Positions 31,720-39,933 of a DNA stretch of 64,000 nt are shown in pieces (the first letter of the stretch is position 1; every line of letters starts with the position of its first letter). Under the pieces are notes generated by a model. That model saw only the letters and a program-made list of their open reading frames with translations, had not been told where the DNA came from and did no database searches. A program made the translations under genes and the position numbers. The stretch lies in the IMG/VR virus record IMGVR_UViG_3300035158_000384, positions 1 through 64,000 of that record. One strand, written 5' to 3'. The stretch is from a virus.

Positions 31720-31867
31720 TGCTCCCTTCTCCGTTATTGGCTCCTGTTTCCGGTTGGAGCCGTTCACCGTATCACTCTGCCCGTATTATACCACATCTTG
31801 ACACAATGTCAAGCCCTTTTTCAAAAAAATTTCCGGGAAGTCGGGGAAACGGCATCGGAAAAGGGTT
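31720..31867 (-). repeat. Terminator-operator-promoter-leader cassette, copy 3
   Basis: Same block as copies 1 and 2: terminator-like stem with T7, operator-promoter at 31785-31812, and a leader containing GAACGGCTCCAACCGG and GGAGAAGGGAG. Confidence 0.85.
31785..31812 (-). promoter_or_regulatory. Operator-overlapped promoter, consensus -10
   Basis: TTGACA, 16-bp spacer, TATAAT, with perfect palindrome TTGACACAATGTCAA at 31798-31812. Drives 31254-31715 and the genes beyond. Confidence 0.85.
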
Positions 31868-32425
31868 TTACTCGGCCAACAGAGTGCCGGGGTGTATCCA
31901 CCTGTGCAATTCCCCTGCGCGAAGATCATCCAACCACGCCGCCCTGATTGTGGCGGCAGACTGCGTGTTCCACGGTTGCGGGAATATGCACGCCTGTCCA
32001 CCCTTTGCCACAAAAGCTGATACATTGTGCAGAGCGTCATCTATCAGGATGTGATTTGGTGAAGCGAGCAAGTCCTTACGGTTTGTCAACACGTAGTCCC
32101 GAAAAGCGGAACCGAAGCGGTCAAGGAGAAAGCCATGCTTACCAGCAGTACATGCAGGATCGTCAATCGGGGCGGTGCAAAACACTACCTCGTCAAATTG
32201 ATCCTGCAACAACCCGTACATCTCGTCAAACCACGGGTACGTCACAAGGTTACGCCAAAAAGCCTCACCCTCGGCCCTTATTCGACCCCAAAACTCCTCT
32301 GCGGTTACACCGAGACATTCGTGTATTTCCCACCGAGTGACTACCTCCCCGGATGCCCCAAATAAGCGACAAGTGGCCTCCATCATATCAACGCAGACGC
32401 CGTCAAGGTCCAATAAGATTTTCAC
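31868..32425 (-). CDS. HAD-type 5'(3')-deoxyribonucleotidase (likely)
   Basis: 185 residues. The N-terminal DLDGVCVD motif supplies the two HAD catalytic Asp residues; CTAPIDDP and LTNRKDLLASPNHILIDDA provide the later motifs with the acidic pair. This matches the NT5C-like group that dephosphorylates deoxynucleotides, a nucleotide-pool function common in phages. The Cap domain is small. Start at the ATG at 32425. It ends directly before cassette copy 3. Confidence 0.82.
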   Translation of the reverse strand: MKILLDLDGVCVDMMEATCRLFGASGEVVTRWEIHECLGVTAEEFWGRIRAEGEAFWRNLVTYPWFDEMYGLLQDQFDEVVFCTAPIDDPACTAGKHGFLLDRFGSAFRDYVLTNRKDLLASPNHILIDDALHNVSAFVAKGGQACIFPQPWNTQSAATIRAAWLDDLRAGELHRWIHPGTLLAE

Positions 32426-32431
32426 ACCCCG

Positions 32432-32716
32432 TCACTCCTTCGTTTCGTTGTCGTCAACCAGACAATAAATAGGGGCGGCGTAGGGGATACCGAGGACGTT
32501 TTTGCGTTCCCCAAATTTTGCGATCAGGGTACCGTTTTCCACCGCCTCCCGCAAGAGCCTCCCCAAACGACCATTCCCAATGGAAATACCAGCGTTTCTG
32601 GCCTTTTGTAAAAGCTCGCGCTTAGTGAAGCCCTCGGATTTACCTTCGTCCTTCGCAATGGCCACCGCGTCGATAAGCCATCGCTCCAAAAGTAATTGCG
32701 ATTCGTCTTTCTTCAT
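32432..32716 (-). CDS. Winged-helix-like DNA-binding protein
   Basis: 94 residues behind GAGGGGG. A helical region followed by FTKRELLQKARNAGISIGNGRLGRLLREAV, typical of a helix-turn-helix in which GISIGNGRLGRLL would be the recognition part, then a short wing. Likely a DNA-binding regulator or RepA-type fragment. Stop lies six bases before the nucleotidase start. Confidence 0.65.
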   Translation of the reverse strand: MKKDESQLLLERWLIDAVAIAKDEGKSEGFTKRELLQKARNAGISIGNGRLGRLLREAVENGTLIAKFGERKNVLGIPYAAPIYCLVDDNETKE

Positions 32717-32729
32717 ATTAACCCCCTCG

Positions 32730-33614
32730 TTACGCTAAAGATTTGGTCATATCGTGTATAACCAGCCTACCAAACCGATCCTCGGTTATACACAAGATGC
32801 CAAAGATAGGTAAAAGCTGTTTGGGAACGTGTTTGTCATGCAACCAATCGTTGGGCAACTTCCAACAGGGGCAACTCACAGCATAGAACGTATGGTTGTT
32901 GCCCACCTTTGTCCACAGCCCTGCGTAGTCGTGGCGATGTGCCCTAACGATTACATGCGGCGCTTCCACACCCCAACGTCCAGCCACTTCCCACGCTACC
33001 TTGGCCTCTTTCTCCAAGGCTCTCAAACCATACTCCCCTGTCCCCATAGAGTGATAAAACTGTATGCGATGCTTGCGCCAATGGATTGTGAGACATTTAT
33101 GTGTGCGCGTTCCTGAGTGTTTCGCTCTCGGAATCTTGAACCGTGCGGCCAGCGTTTCGGAGTATTGCCCTGCACGCCCATCATGTGCAGGCGTACCTCT
33201 GATAATATGAAACGCACGGGCGGCATCTACTATGGGGAAGAAAAGGTCGAAAGCAGAATTGATCTGGTCCATTATCTCGGTGGAAATCAAAAACTCCGGG
33301 TGCTTCTTCCCATCGACGAAGTCACCAACGTGAACCACGTCAAAACAAGCGTTTTGAAGCTTTTTAACCCGTAACACATGAGGCAACCACTCCCACCAAC
33401 AAAAATCCCAAAACTTGTGTAGTTCCAAACCTGTCTTGTGTGGGATATAGGTTGAACCTGATTCCAACTCGGTCTCTGCGGGGTTGATCCCGTGCTTTGC
33501 GCCACAATGAGTATCCGCAACGATAGGTATACCTTTGACTTTGTCGGGGATAGTGATCGTGTGCCTTGACGGTATCGTCAAGTGAGGAAAGTCGTAGTCT
33601 GCGGCTTTTCGCAT
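32730..33614 (-). CDS. Calcineurin-like metallophosphoesterase
   Basis: 294 residues from ATG 33614 (MRKAADYDFPHL) behind AGGTG. Motifs in order: ADTHCG (D-x-H), HVGDFVDG (G-D-x-x-D), RGTPAHDG in place of the usual GNHD, YHSMGTG (H), and VRAHRHDY (G-H-x-H type). The metal ligands are therefore present. Substrate unknown; phage members act on nucleotides, RNA or DNA ends. It follows the promoter near 33655. Confidence 0.78.
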   Translation of the reverse strand: MRKAADYDFPHLTIPSRHTITIPDKVKGIPIVADTHCGAKHGINPAETELESGSTYIPHKTGLELHKFWDFCWWEWLPHVLRVKKLQNACFDVVHVGDFVDGKKHPEFLISTEIMDQINSAFDLFFPIVDAARAFHIIRGTPAHDGRAGQYSETLAARFKIPRAKHSGTRTHKCLTIHWRKHRIQFYHSMGTGEYGLRALEKEAKVAWEVAGRWGVEAPHVIVRAHRHDYAGLWTKVGNNHTFYAVSCPCWKLPNDWLHDKHVPKQLLPIFGILCITEDRFGRLVIHDMTKSLA

Positions 33615-33654
33615 GAGCACACCTGTCAACCGGTTGTCAAACTAACGAACCCAT

Positions 33655-33667
33655 TATACCACAGAAT
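33655..33667 (-). promoter_or_regulatory. Extended -10 promoter for metallophosphoesterase
   Basis: Minus-strand TGTGGTATAAT (TG one base before a consensus TATAAT), with only a weak TTAACG 19 bases upstream as -35. The operator-like GTCAACCGGTTGTC lies between it and the start codon. Confidence 0.55.
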
Positions 33668-33747
33668 TGGGACTTCGCGTTAATTTCATATGAGTTTTAG
33701 CAGATCGACAGGTTTAGGTATTTTGACGTAACCCTTTGGTGTGCAAA

Positions 33748-33780
33748 CAAAAAGAAAAGGCCACCCTCTTCAGGTGGCCT
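33748..33780 (-). terminator. Rho-independent terminator of the small RNA
   Basis: Minus-strand stem GGCCACC/GGGTGGCC followed by TTTTCTTTTTG. Confidence 0.88.
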
Positions 33781-34031
33781 TCCGGGAGTTTCCCGATTAC
33801 GGATGTCACAGAGTGTACCCCCCAACTCTGCGTACACCCGGAGAGTTTTCTCGTGCAAGCGTGGGCAGCTATACCCTCAACTTACCTCACACTTGGAAGG
33901 TTTTCACGGTCGAGGGTCGGTAGCTATACCTCCAACTTTCCGTCCCCTCGGGCAGTTTTATCGGGTTTGACTGCCAACCCTCGGCGCTTCTGGCGTCCCC
34001 GCGCGTCTCCACGCGGTTTTGTTGTGTTGAT
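33748..34031 (-). ncRNA. Small RNA with repeated hairpin modules
   Basis: A transcript of about 285 nt is defined by a consensus promoter at 34038-34066 and a clear terminator at 33748-33780, with no plausible gene between. It holds three related modules at 52-56-nt spacing with AAGTTGGAGGTATAGCTACC, AAGTTGAGGGTATAGCTGCC and GAGTTGGGGGGTACACTCTG on the minus strand. Each is preceded by a GAAAAC-type loop segment. The GGAGG-like runs could imitate ribosome sites or bind a Csr-type protein. No known family was recognised. Confidence 0.7.
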
Positions 34032-34037
34032 ACTTGT

Positions 34038-34066
34038 ATTATACCCCACCCGTGACGGAATGTCAA
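34038..34066 (-). promoter_or_regulatory. Consensus promoter of the small RNA, with operator half
   Basis: TTGACA (34066-34061), 17-bp spacer, TATAAT (34043-34038), with TG one base before the -10 region replaced by GG. The operator palindrome is present with two changes (TTGACATTCCGTCAC). This is the best-matching promoter in the window. Confidence 0.85.
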
Positions 34067-34311
34067 GTGGTTTTTCAAATTTATTTTCCCGACCACCCAG
34101 TAGTGTGGGGGTTTATCCTTGCAGAGCCAACCAGTCAAAAATTGATTTGACCCGCTCAATCCCTGACGTCTTTCCCTTCCTTGTGTATTTTGTGCAATTT
34201 ACACAAACCTTTAAGTACGAACGACTTAAAAGTTTCTTTCGCTGTTTGGCACGCCGTTGGCAATAGGTTTTACCGTGCTTTTATCGGGTCAAACAACGAA
34301 GGGAGCTAAAA
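34067..34311. other. Divergent intergenic region
   Basis: No gene. It separates the minus-strand small RNA from the plus-strand island. It contains an inverted repeat TTGTGTA/TACACAA near 34177-34205 and a weak plus-strand promoter candidate (TTGGCA with TTATCG 18 bases later, about 34256-34285). A GAAGGGAG ribosome site ends it. Confidence 0.4.
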
Positions 34312-34755
34312 ATGGAACTCGTCAACCTGACACCTCATGCCGTAAACATTGTGGACGACAATGGAAACGCTCTAAAAACCATAGAGCCCTCGGGTAAGGT
34401 CGCCCGAGTGTCCATGTCTCGCGAGGTCGTGGACCACATCAATGGTATCCCCGTGAACCGCGCTGTCACCGGTGAGCCCACCGACCTCCCCGATCCTGTC
34501 AGAGGTACTACGCTCATCGTCTCCCGAATCGTGGCGGAAGCTTGTAAGGTCCGTCATGACCTCGTCGTCCCCGACGAAACCGTCCGCGACGACAAGGGCC
34601 GGATTGTCGGATGCAAGGCGCTCGCCACCGTCTCCGACAGCCGCAACGAGTACTACTACTGCCGGGCCTGCGGGCTTACCACCGAGCACAAGCCTGTCAC
34701 AGGTCGGTGCCTCGAGTGCGGGGAGGACGACAGCTACACAGGCCCGTGCGCGTAA
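34312..34755 (+). CDS. Phage hypothetical protein with C-terminal zinc ribbon
   Basis: 147 residues, plus strand, behind GAAGGGAG. The first 105 residues (NLTPHAVNIVDDNGNALKTI, PSGKVARV, GTTLIVSRIVAEA, R.DLVVPDE...VGC) follow a pattern common in unassigned phage and bacterial proteins. A four-Cys ribbon (YYCRACG, CLECGED) is fused at the end. Function unknown. First of the only three plus-strand genes in the window. Confidence 0.75.
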   Translation: MELVNLTPHAVNIVDDNGNALKTIEPSGKVARVSMSREVVDHINGIPVNRAVTGEPTDLPDPVRGTTLIVSRIVAEACKVRHDLVVPDETVRDDKGRIVGCKALATVSDSRNEYYYCRACGLTTEHKPVTGRCLECGEDDSYTGPCA

Positions 34756-34789
34756 TTTTGTCAAGCGATACAACGTGAAGGGAACAAAC

Positions 34790-35011
34790 ATGGCCACTTA
34801 CGCAAACTGCCCGAAGTGTGACGGGAAGATCGAAATCAAGCTTAACTGTGAACTGGATGCAGTCTGCGAACATTGCGGAGCGTCGTATTGTCCGTGGTGT
34901 GGAGCGGACGACAAGCACATGACCGTACATTCAGAGGACGAAGAAGTAGACCAGTACTGTGGACCCGGATGCGCCATCTGCGGGTGGGAGCATTGCGGGA
35001 GGTGTGTATAA
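34790..35011 (+). CDS. Multi-zinc-ribbon protein
   Basis: 73 residues from ATG 34790, with GAAGGGAAC upstream. It has five Cys pairs (CPKC, CEHCGASYCPWCG, CGPGCAICG, CGRC), enough for two or three zinc sites, with an acidic link. Second plus-strand gene; overlaps nothing and lies 34 bases from the first. Possibly RNA, DNA or protein binding. Confidence 0.7.
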   Translation: MATYANCPKCDGKIEIKLNCELDAVCEHCGASYCPWCGADDKHMTVHSEDEEVDQYCGPGCAICGWEHCGRCV

Positions 35012-35056
35012 GCAACGACTTTCTCACTCAGGCAATACAACCGAAAGGACGAGACA

Positions 35057-35728
35057 ATGTTCGAGATTCACATGCACGACGCCGTTAGACTCGCGGAAAC
35101 CGAACTGGACCGTGAGGACGACTACTTGGTGTACTGCGGATTCTACGGGTTCGGCGGGGCGCGGGTTCTGCCGTCGTACTCGGAGTTTACCTTCGAAGCC
35201 CTCACCGAACTCGCTCGCGAACTGCGGGACGATATATTCTGGCAGGAAGCGTATAACTGCGGCATGCCGGAGCTTATCGTCGAACGTCTGCGGGATCAGG
35301 TCTTCGACGCTCACCCCAACTACCCCACCAAGGCCCTCGATCTCTCCGCGAACCTCGCCAAGGCAGGCGTGGACCATTTTGTGGAATCGGACGGCTTGAT
35401 AGGGTTCAGAGAGGGTGAAGAAATACACACCTACCCGGTGGACATCCCCGATCTCGACCGCAAACTCTCGCACAGCCGTGCAACATTTGGGTCCGCTCTG
35501 CGCATGTACCCGCCCGAAGTCTACGGGCACGGTGTGGTGTCGCTCCATTTCTATCGGGAGACCACGCAATTCGTCTCCAAAACCGGACCTTATGTCCAAA
35601 TCTTCACCGAGCGGATACTGGACAAGGGGGTCAAGCTTCCGAAGAACACGGAACTTGCCTTGTCTACAGGCACGGATTTGGACAACATCGAAATGGAGGG
35701 GGATGAAATCCGATTGTGGCCGATGTAA
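35057..35728 (+). CDS. Hypothetical protein
   Basis: 223 residues, plus strand, behind GAAAGGACGAG. Acidic and aromatic with mixed alpha/beta prediction; no catalytic motif. It ends eight bases before a strong bidirectional terminator. Last gene of the plus-strand island. Function unknown. Confidence 0.7.
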   Translation: MFEIHMHDAVRLAETELDREDDYLVYCGFYGFGGARVLPSYSEFTFEALTELARELRDDIFWQEAYNCGMPELIVERLRDQVFDAHPNYPTKALDLSANLAKAGVDHFVESDGLIGFREGEEIHTYPVDIPDLDRKLSHSRATFGSALRMYPPEVYGHGVVSLHFYRETTQFVSKTGPYVQIFTERILDKGVKLPKNTELALSTGTDLDNIEMEGDEIRLWPM

Positions 35729-35735
35729 TCGACAC

Positions 35736-35780
35736 AAAAGAACCCCGCGGGAGCCTTGTTTGCACCTGCGGGGTTCTTTT
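35736..35780. terminator. Bidirectional terminator between convergent genes
   Basis: Perfect stem AAAAGAACCCCGC/GCGGGGTTCTTTT, with a T tract on either strand, placed between the convergent genes 35057-35728 (plus) and 35785-36339 (minus). Confidence 0.92.
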
Positions 35781-35784
35781 GCGG

Positions 35785-36339
35785 TTACTCACTGAGAAGG
35801 TGGAGACTGTCGTGCCGCTCCAAGTGCGTCTCCAATTTCTCCAAACTTCGGAAAATGAACACGTTGTAAACACCACCCGCTACGATGGACCACTTGTGGA
35901 TGTAAATTACAAAGTCATCCACACCGTCGTTCTTGTGCCTGCATACGCACTTTTCGAGCTTGCGCGGGTAAGCATTGGCGACCCCAACAGCCTCTTCCCC
36001 AAGTACTTGGCGCGATTTCAACTCGTCAATGGCGCAAAGGGTGGCCCAACCGTCCTCCACCATATGCTCATTGGACTCGTAGACCATCGTGATCAAGTCC
36101 TGCGCCGATGCGCTGACTTTCTGTGGGCTGTGTTGTATGGCTTCGGTTTCCAAACCCTTGGCCGTCGTAAGGATGTAGTCATCCCACATTGCCCAAGTGT
36201 GCTCCTTCCGCCGGGGGTCGAACGCGACGTGTATCAGGTTTGTGTCCGCGGTGGCAAAAGACGTGTGACCTTCCATCCGCAGAAGTTCCCGCAGACGGTC
36301 TTTTGTTGTACAAACGTGTCCTTTCGAGGCATAACGCAT
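35785..36339 (-). CDS. Hypothetical protein
   Basis: 184 residues behind AAAAGGAG. Mixed alpha/beta; no motif recognised. His/Cys residues in the middle (KCVCRHKND) could bind metal, but the spacing fits no known family. It ends at the bidirectional terminator shared with the plus-strand island. Confidence 0.7.
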   Translation of the reverse strand: MRYASKGHVCTTKDRLRELLRMEGHTSFATADTNLIHVAFDPRRKEHTWAMWDDYILTTAKGLETEAIQHSPQKVSASAQDLITMVYESNEHMVEDGWATLCAIDELKSRQVLGEEAVGVANAYPRKLEKCVCRHKNDGVDDFVIYIHKWSIVAGGVYNVFIFRSLEKLETHLERHDSLHLLSE

Positions 36340-36378
36340 GGCTCACTCCTTTTGACTGTTCGTCGGGTGTAGTCGCTT

Positions 36379-36891
36379 TTACTTTTTGCTTTTCTTGCTC
36401 TTCTTGGTTTTCTTCGCCTTCTTCGGTTTAGCGTCCTCTTCTCCGTCAGAAACAGTATCGAGCGAAAGGTCCGCACCCTCTGTTTCCGGTTCGGTTACGT
36501 AGGACAATTCCCCGAGCATGTACGCCTTCAGGTCCGTATCGCCGGGGTCGATCTTGACGTGGTTCAGAACCGCTTGTGCAACCTGCACCGCTATGTGCTC
36601 CACGTCGTGGTCGCGAAGCATGTGCGGAGGGGAGTAGTACCGTACAGCTTTCCAGATAGCGGGTTGGAGTGTGCGAAAGCGGTACCTGACGTCGTGTTGG
36701 CTCAAATCCTCAAGTATGCGCTGTTCGGTGTAGGGGTTCAGGCAACCGTTGCGGCTCCACGGACGCCACATATCGCTCGTGGGGGCACGCAGTTGGTCGA
36801 TCTTGGCAATGTACTCGTACCCGTGTTCCAACGCCCAAAAAAACAAGGATCGCCCAACCCATAAACGCATGTCGGCCTTGCTGAAAGACAT
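36379..36891 (-). CDS. Hypothetical protein with Lys-rich tail
   Basis: 170 residues from ATG 36891 behind GGAGGTAG. A helical, Trp/Tyr-rich body is followed by an acidic linker and a histone H1-like tail KPKKAKKTKKSKKSKK. It has its own promoter at 36949-36977. A DNA- or RNA-binding role is likely; function otherwise unknown. Confidence 0.7.
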   Translation of the reverse strand: MSFSKADMRLWVGRSLFFWALEHGYEYIAKIDQLRAPTSDMWRPWSRNGCLNPYTEQRILEDLSQHDVRYRFRTLQPAIWKAVRYYSPPHMLRDHDVEHIAVQVAQAVLNHVKIDPGDTDLKAYMLGELSYVTEPETEGADLSLDTVSDGEEDAKPKKAKKTKKSKKSKK

Positions 36892-36948
36892 AGTCACTAC
36901 CTCCAATGAAAAAACAACCTGTTCAGGTCGATGTCGGTTACTGTGCGC

Positions 36949-36977
36949 AGTTTAGCACGGTGGGAAGGGTAACGCAA
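36949..36977 (-). promoter_or_regulatory. Promoter for the Lys-tailed protein
   Basis: TTGCGT, 17-bp spacer, TA AACT on the minus strand. A near-perfect operator copy (37021-37035) lies about 45 bp upstream. Confidence 0.65.
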
Positions 36978-37020
36978 GCCTTTTCACACGCTTGCCCGCG
37001 TCACCCGATGTTTGAATCGT

Positions 37021-37035
37021 TTGACGTTGTGTCAT
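37021..37035. promoter_or_regulatory. Operator-like palindrome
   Basis: TTGACGTTGTGTCAT, two differences from the consensus palindrome, upstream of the promoter at 36949-36977 and just past the stop of 37040-37420. Confidence 0.55.
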
Positions 37036-37039
37036 TATC

Positions 37040-37420
37040 TTACGGCGTGCCCCACATGCTTACGATTTGATCTACTATCTGTCGCAGTTTCCACTCTTCC
37101 CACTCCGACAAAAGTATTTTGGTGGGGGTACTTACCGATATATGTAGGCCCAACTTCATGCCCTCGTCGTTTTGCTCACACGTTTGGATTCGCTCTGTGT
37201 AAGCCTCGACGCGGTCTATTATCTGCTCAATAGTCATTTGTTCGGTATCAGGATCAACAACCAGCAAGGCAAGCTTTTTGCACTCCTGCGCGAGTGTCTC
37301 CGCGCTTGTCCTTATCGTTTGCGGTGTGTATTTTTTTACCCACAGCTTGGTTAGTGTTCCGAAGAGCTTACGAAAACAATGTATGTACTTTTGGACTTGC
37401 TGGTCTGTTATCTTGGCCAC
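37040..37420 (-). CDS. Hypothetical helical protein
   Basis: 126 residues from GTG 37420 (VAKITDQQVQKYIHCF) behind GAGGAG; the stop of the upstream gene overlaps the ribosome site. Mostly helical. Not recognised. Confidence 0.62.
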   Translation of the reverse strand: MAKITDQQVQKYIHCFRKLFGTLTKLWVKKYTPQTIRTSAETLAQECKKLALLVVDPDTEQMTIEQIIDRVEAYTERIQTCEQNDEGMKLGLHISVSTPTKILLSEWEEWKLRQIVDQIVSMWGTP

Positions 37421-37421
37421 T

Positions 37422-38024
37422 TCACTCCTCTTTCTCCTCCTCTTTTGCGGAAAGCAGAGGAAAACAAACCGCGGGTAGCCGTCCTTGTTTGATACCCTCA
37501 AAAAGCTTGTTGAAAAGCTGAACCCATTCTTGGTGTTTGGAGCGTTTTTTAAGTTCCGTAACGAAATCCGTCAGGGTAAGCCACTTGTCGTCGTCACCGT
37601 CTGGATAAACTCCTGTTGTCATGTCGATATTCGCGTGTTGCATGAGTGCAAGCAGGAAACCTGTATCGCTAATGGCCATGCCTCCGCTCATGGGCGAATA
37701 GTAGTGACCGGCGATGTAATTGGCAATCGCCTTCGAGATTGTCCGAAAAAGGCCGTTTGTGCCTCCAAACGCCTCAAAGTACGCCTTGAACCTGAAAAAC
37801 GTATCCAGCGCCAACGTGAGGCGTTCTTCGGGGGGTTTTTCGTCGAACCTGTGCCCTCTGAAAGCGGTGTTCAGATTTTCTTCTTCAAAAATCGGGCGCT
37901 CAAGGGTCACTCGTGTTACGCGGTGTGAAGCCGGAAAAGGGCCGTAGACTACCCATTCGTCGTTATTGATCATATTGGAGGTCTCGTAAATGCGCCTCGT
38001 AAGGTCTCTCTTCGTGAGTTTCAC
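37422..38024 (-). CDS. Hypothetical protein
   Basis: 200 residues from GTG 38024 behind GGAGAG. Helical, aromatic, with an acidic C-terminal EEEKEE. Its stop is one base from the next start, so the two are coupled. Function unknown. Confidence 0.68.
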   Translation of the reverse strand: MKLTKRDLTRRIYETSNMINNDEWVVYGPFPASHRVTRVTLERPIFEEENLNTAFRGHRFDEKPPEERLTLALDTFFRFKAYFEAFGGTNGLFRTISKAIANYIAGHYYSPMSGGMAISDTGFLLALMQHANIDMTTGVYPDGDDDKWLTLTDFVTELKKRSKHQEWVQLFNKLFEGIKQGRLPAVCFPLLSAKEEEKEE

Positions 38025-38069
38025 GGATCACTCTCCAAATTTTGGTGTGCTTGGCCTGCAACCAAGGGT

Positions 38070-38489
38070 TCATAGGATGAGGTATTGTAATTCTCCATCC
38101 GTAACCCATTTTACCAACTCAGCGTAGTAAAATGGGTTAATTGTCGGCATCTGCATCGGCAGTACCGACTCCTTGGCCACCATCTCAGAAACCAACTCAG
38201 GGTAATTCTGGACGGCGTACCACACCATAAGGTCCGCCTCGAAAACCTCGGGCAGACCGAGTGCGAACGCAACCCACGGATTGCACCCGCAATCGTACCA
38301 GTCACGGGTGTGACTTTCGGACGTAGACGTGCCTATGATCCACTTCGGGCGGGGCACCCCGGCCATTATGTCTATGGCCGCCTCATACCGCGGTGCGCCC
38401 TCCATTGCGTTTTCGCGAGCGCGGTAAATCAACCTAGTGTCTATCGTTAGGCCAATCACCCTGATTTTGTCCGCGAAAACGTGGAACAT
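38070..38489 (-). CDS. Hypothetical protein
   Basis: 139 residues behind GGGG. Rich in Trp, Pro and Met, with the segment WYDCGCNPWVAFALGLPEVF near residue 64. The stop of 38492-38965 is two bases upstream of its start. Not recognised. Confidence 0.67.
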   Translation of the reverse strand: MFHVFADKIRVIGLTIDTRLIYRARENAMEGAPRYEAAIDIMAGVPRPKWIIGTSTSESHTRDWYDCGCNPWVAFALGLPEVFEADLMVWYAVQNYPELVSEMVAKESVLPMQMPTINPFYYAELVKWVTDGELQYLIL

Positions 38490-38491
38490 AT

Positions 38492-38965
38492 TCAGCCCCT
38501 ATCCTGATTGAAGGTTGTAGTGGACAAGGGTAACAACTCTTTCAACCAATTGCCGAGGGCTTCATACTCCTCAATTACATCCTCCTCGAGAAACCGTTTG
38601 TCAAGCTGTCTCTGAACCTCATATTGGAAAGCACCCCCTTCACCCTCCACGATGTTACGGTTCTCAATGACGAAAAGCTCACGGATTGGCATGAATCCAA
38701 ACCCATCCGCGAAAATTTCATCGCTATCGGTGTCGTTGTACAACGAAATTTCCTGCCAATCAACCTGCCCCGTGATTTCAGCCACGAAATACATCTCACA
38801 CATGTTGATCAGCACAACGTCACCCGGCTGAAGGGTGAATAACTGCCCTCGCTCGCTCTCCCAACAGGAATCAGTCTTGCCGGAACGGTAGCGACCTAGA
38901 AATTGGCCGTCTGTCCACTTTGCGGGTGCTCCGTTCCGTGTGGTGGGTTCCACAAGCAAGTGCAT
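38492..38965 (-). CDS. Hypothetical protein
   Basis: 157 residues from ATG 38965 (MHLLVEPTTRNGAPAKW) behind GAGGA. Contains a beta-rich LQPGDVVLINMCEMYFVAEI part that resembles a small barrel and an acidic helical end. Function unknown. Confidence 0.67.
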   Translation of the reverse strand: MHLLVEPTTRNGAPAKWTDGQFLGRYRSGKTDSCWESERGQLFTLQPGDVVLINMCEMYFVAEITGQVDWQEISLYNDTDSDEIFADGFGFMPIRELFVIENRNIVEGEGGAFQYEVQRQLDKRFLEEDVIEEYEALGNWLKELLPLSTTTFNQDRG

Positions 38966-38975
38966 GGCTCGGTCC

Positions 38976-39305
38976 TCAATGTATTGTTTTGGGTAGTACG
39001 GTAAAGAATTTTGCGCGTGCGGGATCGCGCTTTCGTTGCTTGGCCTGTTCAGCCTCTGCCTCTGCACGGCTCTTGAACACCTTTAGATAAGGTGTGCTGT
39101 GCTTACGCACTCCACACTCGACAAGGACATAAACCTTGCCTGTCCGAGGGTTCCTCCTGTCTTCTTCTGAAAGCCCCTGAAAGACGGGACGCTGACCTCT
39201 GCGTGCGAGTGTAATTTGGCGACCGCATGCTTTGCATACGTTGTTTGTAGCCGGTACCAAATTACCGCATCGACATCTTGTGGGTATCCCTATGTCGTTT
39301 GCCAT
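38976..39305 (-). CDS. Zinc-ribbon protein
   Basis: 109 residues from ATG 39305 (MANDIGIPTRCRCGN) behind GGGAG. Two Cys pairs (CRCG and CKACG, about residues 11-28) form a zinc ribbon, followed by a basic helical C-terminal half. Probably nucleic-acid binding. Confidence 0.68.
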   Translation of the reverse strand: MANDIGIPTRCRCGNLVPATNNVCKACGRQITLARRGQRPVFQGLSEEDRRNPRTGKVYVLVECGVRKHSTPYLKVFKSRAEAEAEQAKQRKRDPARAKFFTVLPKTIH

Positions 39306-39325
39306 TGTGTTTTCTCCCATGAAAC

Positions 39326-39377
39326 AAAAAGCACGGGGACGGGTTTGCGGGCAACACGGTGAGGAACCGTCCCCGTG
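39326..39377 (-). terminator. Terminator after 39388-39933
   Basis: Minus-strand stem CACGGGGACGG/CCGTCCCCGTG followed by CTTTTTG. Confidence 0.85.
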
Positions 39378-39387
39378 TATTGCAACG

Positions 39388-39933
39388 TCACCTCGTCTCG
39401 TGATCCCCCTCGTTCTTGGTTTGATCAGCGCAAGCGGGTGGATACTCCAAAGGACTAGCACCCTTCAGTTTGATGTCGTTGACGATACGCTCACACGACG
39501 TGCGCTTGTCGCACGCTTGACACGTCGGGGAATCCGCGGCGTAATGGTTCAGCGCGTGGAATACGTAACCGCGAGGCGCAAGCGCGAGCAACTGGTCTAC
39601 GAACGGTTCCATGATCTCGGTCGAAGCTTTCAGGACCGCCTTTTCTTCCCCCTCGTACTTCTCGAATACGGCCCCGCTTTTATGCGCTTCAAAAGCGATA
39701 TACAGGGCATCTGGCACACCGACTTGGAGCACAAACATCCCGATTGTTCGGACCAAGCTCAGGTAGACATCCACATAGAGATCAAGCTTTGCCACCTGCA
39801 TATTGGTTTCATCCGCACGCCCTGTCTCAAGCGCGTCCAAGCGTGTCCCACACACCTGTTGCTTCATGTCTTCCAGATGTGTTTGAATCAGGCCGAGTAG
39901 TTTTCTGAATTGGTTTTTTTCTTCGTCGGTCAT
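39388..39933 (-). CDS. Hypothetical protein
   Basis: 181 residues; the start is ATG 39933, one codon after a GTG, overlapping the upstream stop (GTGATGA). Helical body and a Cys group CQACDKRTSC near residue 145. It ends before a strong terminator, closing the unit that begins at 41511. Not recognised. Confidence 0.68.
   Translation of the reverse strand: MTDEEKNQFRKLLGLIQTHLEDMKQQVCGTRLDALETGRADETNMQVAKLDLYVDVYLSLVRTIGMFVLQVGVPDALYIAFEAHKSGAVFEKYEGEEKAVLKASTEIMEPFVDQLLALAPRGYVFHALNHYAADSPTCQACDKRTSCERIVNDIKLKGASPLEYPPACADQTKNEGDHETR

Noticed and set aside
33625-33645. Palindrome GTCAACCGGTTGTC as a further member of the operator family
   Set aside because: Arms resemble the operator, but the centre spacing differs by one base and the match is poor, so it was not counted.
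33887-34159. 90-codon minus-strand frame across the small-RNA promoter
   Set aside because: It spans a consensus promoter and the RNA modules, lacks a ribosome site, and has no conserved features; the RNA interpretation fits better.
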